From assembly GCF_016863395.1 (NCBI RefSeq), contig NZ_BOOU01000077.1:1-64000 (forward strand): a stretch of DNA of 64,000 nt, written 5' to 3'. Under the pieces are notes generated by a model that had not been told where the DNA came from, did no database searches, and saw nothing but the letters and a program-made list of their open reading frames with translations. The stretch's first letter is position 1, and every line of letters starts with the position of its first letter. Source of the stretch: Sphaerisporangium rufum. GTDB taxonomy: Bacteria; Actinomycetota; Actinomycetes; Streptosporangiales; Streptosporangiaceae. Both the position numbers and the translations under genes were made by a program. Positions 26,403 through 35,371 of the stretch are shown here, one piece after another.

Positions 26403-27491
26403 GTGCACGTGCTCGTCATGACGGTGGTCCACCACCCCGAGGACGCCCGGATCCTGCACCGGCAGATCCGCGCGCTCGTGGACGCCGGCCATGAGGTCAC
26501 GTACGCGGCCCCGTACACCGCGCGCGGCGTGGTGCCCCGGTCGTGGGTCACCGGCGTCGACCTGCCGCGTGCCGCCGAGCGCCGGCGGCTGGCCGCCGTC
26601 CGGGCGGCGCGGCGGCTGTTCCGCAGCCTGCGCGGGAAGGTCGACCTGGCGCTGATCCACGACCCCGAGCTGCTGCTCGCCGTGGCGGGCGTGCGCCGCC
26701 GGCCGCCGGTGGTGTGGGACGTGCACGAGGACACCCCGGCCACCCTGTCGCTCAAGCCGTGGCTGCCCTCGTTCCTGCGCCCGCCGACCCGCTTCCTGGC
26801 CCGGCTGCTGGAGGGCACCGCCGAGCGGCATCTGCACCTGCTGCTCGCCGAGTCCGCCTACGCCGGCCGGTTCCGCCAGGAGCACCTGGTGGTGCCCAAC
26901 GAGACCTGGGTGCCCGACCACGTCAGCGAGCCGTCCGACGACCGGGTGGTCTACCTCGGCTGGCTGTCGGAGGCCCGGGGCGTGCGCGAGGCGGTCGAGG
27001 TGGGCCGGCTGCTGCAGCCGCACAAGGTGGCGGTGGAGCTCATCGGGTACGCCGACCCGCAGAGCCGGCCGATGCTCAACCAGGCGGTCGCCGAGGGCGT
27101 GCTGGAATGGCGCGACTTCATGCCGAACGACGAGGCGCTCAAGCGGCTGGACGGCGCGCTCGCCGGGCTGTCGCTGCTGCACGACGAGCCGAACTACCGC
27201 CACTCCATGCCCACCAAGATCGTCGAGTACATGGCGCACGGCATCCCGGTGATCACCACGCCGTCGCCGCGGGCCGTGGAGCTGGTCGAGCGCTACCGCA
27301 GCGGGGTCGTAGTGCCCTGGCGCGACCCGGGGGCGGTGGCGCGGGCCGTGCTGCGGCTGCGCGACCACCCCGAGGAGCGCCGGGCGGCCGGCGCCCGCGG
27401 GTACGCGGCGGCGCGGGCCAACCACCACTGGCCGAACTCGGCGCGGCGATTCGTGACCCAGCTGGAGTCCTGGGCGGGTGTACGACCGTAG
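26403..27491 (+). CDS. Glycosyltransferase (group 1)
   Basis: A 362-residue GT-B transferase starting at GTG 26403 (VHVLVMTVVHHPEDARILHRQIRALV). LALIHDPELLLAVAGVRR and VWDVHEDTP lie in the N-terminal domain, then VVYLGWLSEARGVREAVEVG and LSLLHDEPNYRHSMPTKIVEYMAHGIPVITTP, the family GPGTP-like nucleotide-sugar-binding segment in the C-terminal domain. It sits 20 bases after wecC and should be in its operon. The sugar and acceptor are unknown. Confidence 0.87.
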   Translation: MHVLVMTVVHHPEDARILHRQIRALVDAGHEVTYAAPYTARGVVPRSWVTGVDLPRAAERRRLAAVRAARRLFRSLRGKVDLALIHDPELLLAVAGVRRRPPVVWDVHEDTPATLSLKPWLPSFLRPPTRFLARLLEGTAERHLHLLLAESAYAGRFRQEHLVVPNETWVPDHVSEPSDDRVVYLGWLSEARGVREAVEVGRLLQPHKVAVELIGYADPQSRPMLNQAVAEGVLEWRDFMPNDEALKRLDGALAGLSLLHDEPNYRHSMPTKIVEYMAHGIPVITTPSPRAVELVERYRSGVVVPWRDPGAVARAVLRLRDHPEERRAAGARGYAAARANHHWPNSARRFVTQLESWAGVRP

Positions 27492-27536
27492 CCCTGGGGC
27501 ACCGATGATCCACGGTGCCCGTTCCGCTCTTTATAA

Positions 27537-29369
27537 GTGCCACATCGTAAGGACGGTAATCTCCTGAAGGTGCGCGGCCTCACTCTGCTCCTGGGGGCAG
27601 CCATCCTGACCGCCGTCGCGGCGTTCGTCATGGTCCTGCCGCGCGGCGCCGCGGAGGCGCCCCCCGTCTCGGCCACCCCGTCCCGGTCGGTCCCGGTCAC
27701 CCCGCCGGCCAGCGCGTTCAGCGACCCGTGCGGCACGTTCGACACCACGACGCCCGCCCCGTACGCCATCACCGGCTACTGGCTGGTGCCGACCGCCGAC
27801 CACTGCACCTGGCGACGCCAGCTGCAGGCGATCCACCGGGTCGGCGGTGACACCGTGGTGCGCCTCGGCTTCGGACTGCAGGCCCGTGCCGTGGACCAGG
27901 ACGGCCAGGTGCTGAACGGCGAGGGCGACGCCCCGGACCGCCGGTTCGCGCGCTGCCAGGAGAACGGCATGACGTGCGTGCAGGCCGCGGAGTCGGCGCT
28001 CAAGGCCGCCAATCCCGGCAACCGCATCACCTGGACCTACGTCTACCGGACCGACGAGGCGTTCGGGCCGGGGCTGTTCCGCTGCCCGCAGATGGAGCAC
28101 ACCGTCCAGGCCGCCGGGGAGACCTTTTACCGGCTGATCGCCCCCGACGACGGTTCGGACAACCCGAGCTGCGACTTCACCTCCAAGGGGCTCGGCTACC
28201 ACCTGATCCTGGTGAGCGGCGCGCTCCAGGACAGCCTCACCGAGATCCTCGATCTGGCCGACCGCTTCGCGATGAAGGTGTTCCCCGCGCTGCCGATGGC
28301 GCCGCGGGACCGGGTGCAGCGCAGCAACGCCGACCCCCGGCACATCGGCACGCTGACCACCCTGACCCGGCGCATCCTGCAGGACTACGGTGACCGCTTC
28401 GCCGACCGCGTCTCGCTGGGCGGCGTCTACCAGCCGTTCGAACTGCAGATCCGCGACTGGCCGGATCCGTCGAAGGTGCCGACCCTGGAGGTCTACGCCG
28501 AGCAGCACGACATCGTCGAGCAGGAGCTGCCCGGCAAGCCGATCATGGTCAGCCCGTACCTGGACGCGCGCCGGAACAAGTCCTTCACCTCCACGCCCGC
28601 CCAGGTGAAAGAGGGGTTCAAGGCGCTGGCCCGCACCGGGGTCGGCATCGTCGCCCCGCAGGACAGCCGCGGCACCGGGAAGGTGGGCCTCTACTGGCCG
28701 AACCTCAAGCGCCAGGCGGTGGACGACCGCCTCAAGCCGATCGTCGGTGACACCACCTACGACGAGGCCTACTACGGCGCCACCCGCGACTATTACCGCG
28801 CCATGTCCGAGGCCCTGGTCGAGCTGCGCGCGGACGGCGAGGAGCTGGAGCTGTGGGCCAACGTCGAGGCGTTCGAGCCGTCCGGCGACGGCGCCTGCGA
28901 GGCGGGCGGCAAGCGCGGCGTCACCGACAAGCGGCGGCTGGACACCGCGGTCACCTTCGCCGGGCCGTACGTGTCGAAGATCATTTCCTACAAGTGGAGC
29001 AACTTCTTCACCTGCGGTGAGCCCGACCTGGCCGCCCAGGTGGCCGCCGACTGGGACCGGCCGATCCCGATCCAGGCGATCCCGGGCCGGCGCGACGAGC
29101 GGGACGGGGTGGAGGTGCGTGGCTACAACCTGCTCGGCGGCAAGGTGACGCTGAGCCGGCACGGCAGCGACGACCGGCAGGAGCAGGACTCGGCGACGGC
29201 CGGCCGATCGGACGTCACCCCCGTCCCCGGGCTGCCGCCCGCGGTGCAGCGGATCTGGGTGCCGGTCGACTGGCGGGACATTCCGGCCGGGGCGTGGGTG
29301 CGAGTGGACGTGACCTCGGCCGACGGCCGCCAGGGCGGCTCCCCGGTCTTCCTGCAGCGCGGCCCTTGA
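27537..29369 (+). CDS. Secreted DUF4434-like glycosidase-type protein
   Basis: A protein of up to 610 residues. After a basic start it has a signal or anchor segment GLTLLLGAAILTAVAAFVMVLP, then a Pro/Ser/Thr linker and a large extracellular domain. FSDPCGTFDTTTPAPYAITGYW, VVRLGFGLQ, QLQAIHRVGGDTVV and EAFGPGLF suggest a TIM-barrel of the DUF4434 / glycoside-hydrolase type; LELWANVEAFEP and YKWSNFFTC fit later strands. The start is not settled: GTG 27537 opens the frame, but TATAAG at 27532-27537 looks like a -10, so GTG 27570 may be used. It is the last gene of the glycan cluster and may trim or release the polymer. Confidence 0.65.
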   Translation: MPHRKDGNLLKVRGLTLLLGAAILTAVAAFVMVLPRGAAEAPPVSATPSRSVPVTPPASAFSDPCGTFDTTTPAPYAITGYWLVPTADHCTWRRQLQAIHRVGGDTVVRLGFGLQARAVDQDGQVLNGEGDAPDRRFARCQENGMTCVQAAESALKAANPGNRITWTYVYRTDEAFGPGLFRCPQMEHTVQAAGETFYRLIAPDDGSDNPSCDFTSKGLGYHLILVSGALQDSLTEILDLADRFAMKVFPALPMAPRDRVQRSNADPRHIGTLTTLTRRILQDYGDRFADRVSLGGVYQPFELQIRDWPDPSKVPTLEVYAEQHDIVEQELPGKPIMVSPYLDARRNKSFTSTPAQVKEGFKALARTGVGIVAPQDSRGTGKVGLYWPNLKRQAVDDRLKPIVGDTTYDEAYYGATRDYYRAMSEALVELRADGEELELWANVEAFEPSGDGACEAGGKRGVTDKRRLDTAVTFAGPYVSKIISYKWSNFFTCGEPDLAAQVAADWDRPIPIQAIPGRRDERDGVEVRGYNLLGGKVTLSRHGSDDRQEQDSATAGRSDVTPVPGLPPAVQRIWVPVDWRDIPAGAWVRVDVTSADGRQGGSPVFLQRGP

Positions 29370-29456
29370 CCTGCGATGCCGTCCCCGCCGCCGGCGCCCG
29401 TGGCGCCTTCCGCTCCGGAGCCGGTCCGGGCGCCCGCGCGGTGTAACGTGCCTGAC

Positions 29457-30119
29457 ATGGTCCCGCGCATTCCGGTCAGCGTGGATCTCGTCGTGCTCAC
29501 CGTGCGCGGCCAGCAGCTGAACGCCCTGGTCTGGCGGCGCGACCGCCCGCCGTACCAGGGGTGCTGGGCGCTGTCGGGCGGTTTCATCCAGCTGGAGGAG
29601 GACCTGCCGGCCGCCGCCGCCCGGGTGCTCGCCGAGCGGGCCGGCATGCCCGGCGCGCCGGTGCACCTGGAGCAGTTGCGCACCTACGGCTACCCCGATC
29701 GCGACCCGCGCCAGCGGGTGCTCAGCGTGGCCTACCTCGGGCTGGCGCCGGACCTGCCGGCGCCCACCGAGGCGCACATGAGCTGGCAGCCGGTGGCCTC
29801 GCTGCGCGATATGGCCTTCGACCACCGCCGCATCATGTTCGACGGCATCGAGCGGGCGGGCGCCAAGCTGGAGTACACCTCGCTCGGCGCCGCCTTCTGC
29901 CCGGCGGAGTTCACCGTGGCCGACCTGCGCCGGGTGTACGAGATCGTCTGGGGCCGCTCGCTGGACCCGCGCAACTTCCACCGCAAGGTCACCAAGGCCG
30001 AGGGCTTCCTGGTGCCGACCGGGCGCACCACCACCCGCGACGGCGGCCGGCCCGCCATGCTCTACCGCCGCGGCCCCGCCGAGTGGCTGCACCCCCCGAT
30101 GCTCCGCCTGGGCGGCTGA
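29457..30119 (+). CDS. NrtR-like Nudix-derived regulator with degenerate Nudix box
   Basis: A 220-residue protein. Residues 1-140 form a Nudix fold (VDLVVLTVRGQQLNALVWRR, WALSGGFIQLEED) and the C-terminal ~70 are a winged helix (FTVADLRRVYEIVWGRSLDPRNFHRKV), the NrtR layout that controls NAD or sugar metabolism. The Nudix box is damaged: where GX5EX7REUXEEXGU is expected, the end reads ARVLAERAG, so one E of the REUXEE core is V and another is R. Hydrolysis is probably lost, leaving a ligand sensor. ATG 29457 lies 8 bases after TAACGT, so it may be leaderless. Confidence 0.85.
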   Translation: MVPRIPVSVDLVVLTVRGQQLNALVWRRDRPPYQGCWALSGGFIQLEEDLPAAAARVLAERAGMPGAPVHLEQLRTYGYPDRDPRQRVLSVAYLGLAPDLPAPTEAHMSWQPVASLRDMAFDHRRIMFDGIERAGAKLEYTSLGAAFCPAEFTVADLRRVYEIVWGRSLDPRNFHRKVTKAEGFLVPTGRTTTRDGGRPAMLYRRGPAEWLHPPMLRLGG

Positions 30120-30214
30120 CCCGCACCACCGCCCCGGCCGCCCGCCGGTGGGCCCGGCCCCGCTCCAGATCGGCGTGCGGGCGGCGGTGGTCCGACGCGT
30201 CATCGACTAGATCA

Positions 30215-31141
30215 CTACCCGGCCCAGGCAAGGTAGGTGCCCGTCTCGCCTCGGTCGGCGGGCAGGATGACGTCCACCTTCTCCAGGTCCTGGTAGAGGG
30301 CGAGGAACCTGGTGTAGTGATCGTGGAACTTGTTCTGGATCTCGGCCAGATACTCGTGTGCCCGCCCGTCGGTGTCCTCGCCGCGGAGCCAGTCGAGGAA
30401 TCCGCGATCAAGGTCGGGCACGCCCGCCTTGATCTGGCGGATCGTGGCACCCAGCGCCTCGTACTGATCCACGAATTTCTGCATGTGAGGGACGAGCTGG
30501 TCGGCCTGCTTCCCTATGACGGCGAACCGGTCACGCGCCAGTTGGGCGGCCTCGCCCTGCCAGATGTCGCCGAGCTCCTTGGCGGCGCCGTACGAATTCG
30601 TGGACTGGTTCTTGAGGTGCTCGACGGCATCGTGGAGGCAGGGTGAGAATTCGCGGACGCAGTGGTCGTCCATGCTCTCCACGTAATCACGGACTTCGGC
30701 GGCATCGAAACGGGCCGGGTCATCCTGGTTCCAAAAAGCGGGTGGCCGGCCCTGTTCCAGCCCGGCGCGCAGGCGGCGGTACTCCGATGCCTCGATCGAC
30801 TCGATCACCGGAAACTCGCGGGTCTCGGCCTCGACGGTGCCCAGGGCGCGGATCACCTCCTGCTCGGTCGTCAGGTACCTGCGCATGCAGTCGCCGATGA
30901 ACCCGCGGCACCTTCTCGCCATGTAGTCGGTCGCTTCCACCTTGAATTTCAGGTTAAAGCTCAGTACCTCGATGAGGTCGGTCAGCGCCCGGCCTGCGGC
31001 CATTTTGCCGTAGCCCGTGATGTCCCAGTAAACGTTTTGGGGGATGTTATTGGTGATGAATCCGTCGTGGAAAAGTTTGTCGTACTTGGTGATGAATGCT
31101 GACAACTTGGGCCAGTCGATGTCCAGGTAGGACTCGGGCAT
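30215..31141 (-). CDS. Helical protein with WXG100-like segment, unknown
   Basis: A 308-residue protein of unknown family. It is almost entirely helical, has no signal peptide or membrane segment, and contains ELGDIWQGEAAQLARDRFAV at about residues 190-209: W-x-G followed by AA and a helical run as in WXG100 (ESX/type VII) proteins. Base composition is lower in GC than the neighbours, suggesting transfer. No ESX machinery is in the window. It could be an orphan type VII effector or chaperone-like partner; this is inference. Confidence 0.65.
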   Translation of the reverse strand: MPESYLDIDWPKLSAFITKYDKLFHDGFITNNIPQNVYWDITGYGKMAAGRALTDLIEVLSFNLKFKVEATDYMARRCRGFIGDCMRRYLTTEQEVIRALGTVEAETREFPVIESIEASEYRRLRAGLEQGRPPAFWNQDDPARFDAAEVRDYVESMDDHCVREFSPCLHDAVEHLKNQSTNSYGAAKELGDIWQGEAAQLARDRFAVIGKQADQLVPHMQKFVDQYEALGATIRQIKAGVPDLDRGFLDWLRGEDTDGRAHEYLAEIQNKFHDHYTRFLALYQDLEKVDVILPADRGETGTYLAWAG

Positions 31142-31340
31142 GCGCGTTACTCCCCGTGGCCGGTGCCCGCCGGCGGGGCGGGCCCGCGATGTGCTTCTGT
31201 CGCAGTCTGGCACGGATTGATCATGAGGTCAGGATGTTGGGCGAATTGCGGCTTTTGGTGGCCGGACGCCTGCGGCACCGTGCCGTCACAGGCGAGGAGC
31301 AGGAGTTCTCCAGCGGCTCGGCACCGCGCCAGGATGGACG

Positions 31341-31363
31341 CGACGTTTCGACGTCCTCGACGT
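31341..31363. repeat. Three CGACGT repeats upstream of the pat gene
   Basis: CGACGT occurs at 31341, 31349 and 31358, about one helical turn apart, 80-100 bases before the pat start. The gap 31142-31443 otherwise holds only an AGGTGG/CCACCT hairpin-like pair near 31370; I see no gene in it. Confidence 0.3.
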
Positions 31364-31443
31364 TCCGCCAGGTGGCACGACCACCACCTGGCCGGCCGCG
31401 AGGGCGGATGACCTCGCCCCCGATGGCATCCTAAGCTGGGCGC

Positions 31444-32505
31444 ATGCCGCGTTTCCGTTCCATCCTCGACGAGCTGCCCGTCTACCGGCCGGGCAAGGCC
31501 GTCGTCTCCGCCGAGGGCCGGTCGTACAAGCTGTCCTCCAACGAGTGCCCCTACGACCCGCTGCCCTCGGTCGTCGAGGCGATCGCCGCCGCCGCCCGCG
31601 AGGTGCACCGCTACCCCGACGCCGGGTGCGTGCGGCTCACCGAGGCCCTGGCCGCGCGGTACGGCGTGCCGCCCGAGCATGTCGCGCTCGGGGCCGGTTC
31701 GGTGACGGTGGCCCAGCAGCTGCTGGAGACGGTCGGCGAGCCGGGCGCCGAGGTGATCTACGCCTGGCGGTCGTTCGAGGCGTATCCGCTGCTGGCCGAC
31801 CTGTCCGGGGTGACCTCGGTCCGGGTGCCGCTGGCGGCCGAGACGCACGACCTGGCCGCGATGGCCGAGGCGATCACCCCCGCCACCCGCATGATCTTCG
31901 TCTGCAACCCCAACAACCCCACCGGGACGGCCAACCGGGCCGCCGAGCTGACCGCCTTCCTGGACCGGGTGCCGGACGACGTGCTCGTCGTGCTGGACGA
32001 GGCCTACCGCGAGTACGTGCGGGACGCCGGCGTGCCCGACGGGCTGGGCCTTTACGCCGAGCGGCCGAACGTCGCGGTGCTGCGCACCTTCTCCAAGGCG
32101 TACGGCCTGGCCGGGCTGCGGGTGGGCTACCTGATCGGCCACGAGCCGGTCGCCACCGCGGTGCGCAAGACCATGGTCCCGTTCGCGGTCAACAGCATCG
32201 CCCAGGCCGCGGCGATCGCCTCGCTGGCGGCCGAGGACGAGCTGCTGGAGCGGGTCGAGGCGGTCGTCGGCGAGCGCACCCGGGTCCGGGAGGCGCTGCT
32301 CGGCCAGGGCTGGACGGTGCCGCCGACCGAGGCCAACTTCGTCTGGCTGCGGCTCGGCGAGCGCACCGGCGAGTTCGCCGAGCGCTGCGCGGTGGACGGC
32401 GTCGCGGTGCGCCCGTACGGCGCCGAAGGGGTACGCGTGTCCATCGGCACGCCCGAGGCCAACGACGCCTTCCTCGCCGCCGCGGGCGAGTTCCGCCGGA
32501 GCTGA
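31444..32505 (+). CDS. pat: Pat/HisC2-type aromatic or histidinol-phosphate aminotransferase
   Basis: A 353-residue fold-type I aminotransferase using [42 protein letters not shown] and [18 protein letters not shown] (PLP lysine K218) match the actinobacterial Pat group closely, including the mycobacterial HisC2. Members transaminate phenylalanine/tyrosine or histidinol phosphate; the substrate here cannot be fixed from sequence. TAAGCT lies 7 bases before the ATG, so the transcript is probably leaderless. No other amino acid genes are adjacent. Confidence 0.88.
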   Translation: MPRFRSILDELPVYRPGKAVVSAEGRSYKLSSNECPYDPLPSVVEAIAAAAREVHRYPDAGCVRLTEALAARYGVPPEHVALGAGSVTVAQQLLETVGEPGAEVIYAWRSFEAYPLLADLSGVTSVRVPLAAETHDLAAMAEAITPATRMIFVCNPNNPTGTANRAAELTAFLDRVPDDVLVVLDEAYREYVRDAGVPDGLGLYAERPNVAVLRTFSKAYGLAGLRVGYLIGHEPVATAVRKTMVPFAVNSIAQAAAIASLAAEDELLERVEAVVGERTRVREALLGQGWTVPPTEANFVWLRLGERTGEFAERCAVDGVAVRPYGAEGVRVSIGTPEANDAFLAAAGEFRRS

Positions 32506-32507
32506 CC

Positions 32508-32561
32508 GGAGCCGGCCGCGGCGGGAGCCGGGCCGGCCGGGGAGCCGGCCGTGGCGGGAGC
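32508..32561. repeat. Direct repeat after the pat gene
   Basis: A 21-bp unit beginning GGAGCCGGCCG occurs at 32508 and 32541 (20 of 21 bases the same, period 33), directly after the stop codon. Confidence 0.55.
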
Positions 32562-32656
32562 GGGGCGCCCGCGAATCGCGGCGGCCGCGGGCGCGCCGCC
32601 GGCACCGCTCGCCGGCCCGGGCCGCCCGCGCGCCTTCGTCCCCGCGCGCCGGGTGG

Positions 32657-33586
32657 TCAGGCGCGGTCGAGCGCCGGAGCCGTGGCCGGCGGGCGGCGGT
32701 CGCGGCGTTCGGTGGAGACGACCAGCGCGACGCCCACCACGATGAGCAGGCCGCCGGCGATCATCGGCGGGGTCAGCGGCTCGCTGAGCACGGCGGTGCC
32801 GAGCAGGACGGCCACCACCGGGTTCACGTACGCGTAGGTGGAGACCAGGGTGATCGGCGCGTTGCCGAGCAGCCACACGTATGAGGTGAAGCCGACCAGC
32901 GAGCCGATCAGGATGAGGTAGACCAGTGCCAGCCACGAGGTCGGGCTGACGCCCGCCGGGTCGAGGCGTTCGCCGAGGGCGGTGCCGGCGACGAGCAGGG
33001 TGGCGCCGCCCGCCAGCATCTCCACCGTGCTGGCGACGAACGGGTCCCGCGGCATGGCGATCCGGCCGGACAGGAACGAGCCGGCCGACCAGGACAGCGA
33101 GCCGAGCAGGATGACGACGATGCCGCTGGTGCTGGACGGACCGCCGCCCCCGGTGAGGGAGAGTCCCGCGACGCCGCCGAAGCCGATGAGCACGCCGGCC
33201 AGCGTGAGCAGGTACGGGCGGTCGCGCGCCACCAGGCGGAACACCACCAGCCAGAGCGGGACCGAGGCGACCAGCAGCGCGGCCAGGCCGCTGGAGATGT
33301 GCTGCTCGGCCACCGCCACCATGCCGTTGCCGCCGGTCAGCAGGAGCAGGCCCGCCAGGGTGGCGCCGCCGGCCTGGCGCCAGGTCATCCGGAAGGCGGC
33401 GGCCCCGCGGCGCAACGCCAGAACGCCGCCGAGCAGCAGGCCGGCCGCGACGAAGCGCAGGCCGCCGCTGAGCAGCGGCGGAATGGTGTCGATCGTCAGG
33501 CGGATGCCGAGGTAGGTGGACCCCCAGACGACGTACACCGCCGCGAGCGCGGCCCAGACTCTCATGTCAGGAGTGTTCCGGTCCAT
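32657..33586 (-). CDS. EamA/DMT-family transporter (YedA type)
   Basis: A 309-residue membrane protein with ten hydrophobic helices in two EamA repeats, starting VWAALAAVYVVWGSTYLGIR and again near FLSGRIAMP. VYVVWGSTYLGIRL is the standard first segment of YedA/RhtA-like exporters of amino acids or metabolites. The ATG at 33586 is used; ATG 33565 is possible. The only regulatory candidates upstream are the two inverted DnaA-box pairs starting 85 bp before the start. Confidence 0.88.
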   Translation of the reverse strand: MDRNTPDMRVWAALAAVYVVWGSTYLGIRLTIDTIPPLLSGGLRFVAAGLLLGGVLALRRGAAAFRMTWRQAGGATLAGLLLLTGGNGMVAVAEQHISSGLAALLVASVPLWLVVFRLVARDRPYLLTLAGVLIGFGGVAGLSLTGGGGPSSTSGIVVILLGSLSWSAGSFLSGRIAMPRDPFVASTVEMLAGGATLLVAGTALGERLDPAGVSPTSWLALVYLILIGSLVGFTSYVWLLGNAPITLVSTYAYVNPVVAVLLGTAVLSEPLTPPMIAGGLLIVVGVALVVSTERRDRRPPATAPALDRA

Positions 33587-33670
33587 GACTCATGACAATA
33601 TCGGCCCGGCGGCCGGGGTGCCCGTGAATATCGGACCGGAAATGCGCCGCTATCCGGGCATATTGCTCGG

Positions 33671-33693
33671 GTTATCCACACCTTGTGGATAAC
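33671..33693. promoter_or_regulatory. Inverted pair of DnaA boxes (I)
   Basis: GTTATCCACA and its perfect reverse complement TGTGGATAAC are separated by 3 bases (CCT). TTATCCACA is the consensus DnaA box. The gap 33587-34021 holds no gene. Confidence 0.65.
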
Positions 33694-33770
33694 TGTGGCG
33701 GGTCGCGGCGAGTGAACATCACATTTCAGCATCTAGATCGCGGAATCTCGGACGGCCCGCGCGGCCCCCG

Positions 33771-33793
33771 GTTGTCCACAGCCTGTGGACAAC
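33771..33793. promoter_or_regulatory. Inverted pair of DnaA boxes (II)
   Basis: GTTGTCCACA and TGTGGACAAC, perfect complements, are separated by 3 bases (GCC). TTGTCCACA is the form of the DnaA box preferred in GC-rich actinomycetes. It lies exactly 100 bp from pair I, with the same length, orientation and spacing. Confidence 0.65.
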
Positions 33794-34021
33794 CAGGTGA
33801 CCGGGTACGCGGCGCCGGCCGTCGTCGGCGACGTCTCCGCGCGGGCCGCAGGCCGCCGGTACGGTCCGCGTCGGCTCGTGGTACCGCTCCCACCCCGGCG
33901 GCGCCGATGGACCGGTACGGACCGGTACGGCGCCGCCGGGAGCCCGGTGGCGAAGGACGCGGGCCGCCCGCCCCACACGGACGGCCTGCGGGCACCGGCC
34001 GGGCCGGACCCTTGCGACGGC

Positions 34022-35371
34022 TCAGCGCGGGCCGAGCTTCTCCACGATCAGGCGGTACAGCTGGCGCGGACGCCCCGGCTGGGGTGTCCGGTTCGGCGGC
34101 AGCGGCCACGCGAGTCCCTCGTCGACCAACGTGCGCAGCAGGCGCCGAGCCGTGCGGGGAGTGACCCCGAGCATCCGCCCGGCACTCTCCGCGTCCACGA
34201 TCGTGTCGCCTCCGTCCAGCTTGGCGGCCAGCCGCGCGAGCACCTCGGTGCCCTTCGGCCGGCCCTGGCCGGGTAACTGCGGAGGCATCCGGGGCGCCGG
34301 CACCAGCGTCCGGCCTTCCCGGTCCACCGCGAAGCCCTGCGCCTGCTTGCCGGCCTGCGTACGGGCCAGCGCCGCCCGCGCGTGCGCCTCCGCGTCGTGG
34401 GTGGTACGTCCCATGCCTACGCCCACCTCGACCGACAGCCCGAGCTCGTCGCGGATGCGCGCCGCGAACGGCAGCACCCGGAACCCGTCGGTGGCACCGG
34501 CCATCGAGCCCCGCGTCGCGGTGACCAGATAGCTGTGATCGTCGATCGCCCATACGACGGCGTGCATCCGGTTGGCCTCCTGCACCAGCAGCCGGTGCAG
34601 AGACAGCCGCAGCTCATCACGCCAGTATCTCGGTGCCGCCCGCCGTACGGGCTCGCGTAACGTGGGCACCTCGACCAGCACGACCGTCAGCTGCGACTCC
34701 TCCAGCCGGTGGTGCGCTCCGAGCAGCGCCGCGGTGTGCAGCGCCGTGCGGACCGCGGCCGAGGTCGGCCGTACCCGCACGGTCGGCACCCCGGCCGTGG
34801 TCAGCCGGTCGGCCACCGCGGGCAGGCAGGTCAGCGCACCGGTGGTGGTGCCCTGCCGCAGCATCCGCTCGTGGTAGGCCGCGACGGTGCCCGTCGCGCC
34901 CGGCTCCTCCCGGGTCAGCACGCCGCTGGCGGGCAACCCCAGGTCGGCGTACGCCTCCTCGACGTCCGCCCTGCTCAGCACGTCCAGGCTGATCCGCCGC
35001 GGGTCGATGCGCTCGTCCAGCGCCGCCCGGGCCAGCGCCGCGGTGAGCGCCGGCCCGCCGAGCTGGACGTGCGTCGCCGGCACGGTGAGCACGCCCGACC
35101 GTTTGGCCAGCTCGTACGGCACCGGGCTGGCGAACAGGCAGGCGTCCACGCCCGGCCCGAGCCGTACCACCTTGTCGGCCGCCTCCTGCTCGTCCCGGTA
35201 GGCGGCGGCGACGAGCCGGCACGGCACCGGCGCCGCGGCGTGCCCCATGAGCATGACCCGTTCGACCAGGTCATGGGGTCCTACCACTCCGATGGTGAGG
35301 TCCGGCGCCGAGGCGCCTCCTCGTGGTCCTCGTGGTGTTTCTTCGGCCCTTTCGACCAATGTTCGTCCCAT
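34022..35371 (-). CDS. Winged-helix regulator with GTP cyclohydrolase III/GGDEF-like domain
   Basis: A 449-residue protein. The N-terminal ~190 residues start with an open-twisted alpha/beta pattern (LTIGVVGPHDLVERVMLMG) like receptor domains of sugar- or signal-binding regulators. The middle (~230-355) has TVVLVEVPTL, SYLVTATRGSM and LSVEVGVGMGRTTHDAEAHA, an RNP-like nucleotide-cyclase/GGDEF-related fold without a GGDEF motif. The last ~85 residues are a helix-turn-helix (DAESAGRMLGVTPRTARRLLRTLVDEG). ATG 35371 is chosen; the frame opens further upstream without a ribosome site. The ligand and targets are unknown. The gap to murA is about 320 bases with no gene. Confidence 0.75.
   Translation of the reverse strand: MGRTLVERAEETPRGPRGGASAPDLTIGVVGPHDLVERVMLMGHAAAPVPCRLVAAAYRDEQEAADKVVRLGPGVDACLFASPVPYELAKRSGVLTVPATHVQLGGPALTAALARAALDERIDPRRISLDVLSRADVEEAYADLGLPASGVLTREEPGATGTVAAYHERMLRQGTTTGALTCLPAVADRLTTAGVPTVRVRPTSAAVRTALHTAALLGAHHRLEESQLTVVLVEVPTLREPVRRAAPRYWRDELRLSLHRLLVQEANRMHAVVWAIDDHSYLVTATRGSMAGATDGFRVLPFAARIRDELGLSVEVGVGMGRTTHDAEAHARAALARTQAGKQAQGFAVDREGRTLVPAPRMPPQLPGQGRPKGTEVLARLAAKLDGGDTIVDAESAGRMLGVTPRTARRLLRTLVDEGLAWPLPPNRTPQPGRPRQLYRLIVEKLGPR

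Noticed and set aside
33587-34021. oriC
   Set aside because: There are only two paired DnaA boxes, no AT-rich unwinding region, and no dnaA, dnaN or rpmH nearby.
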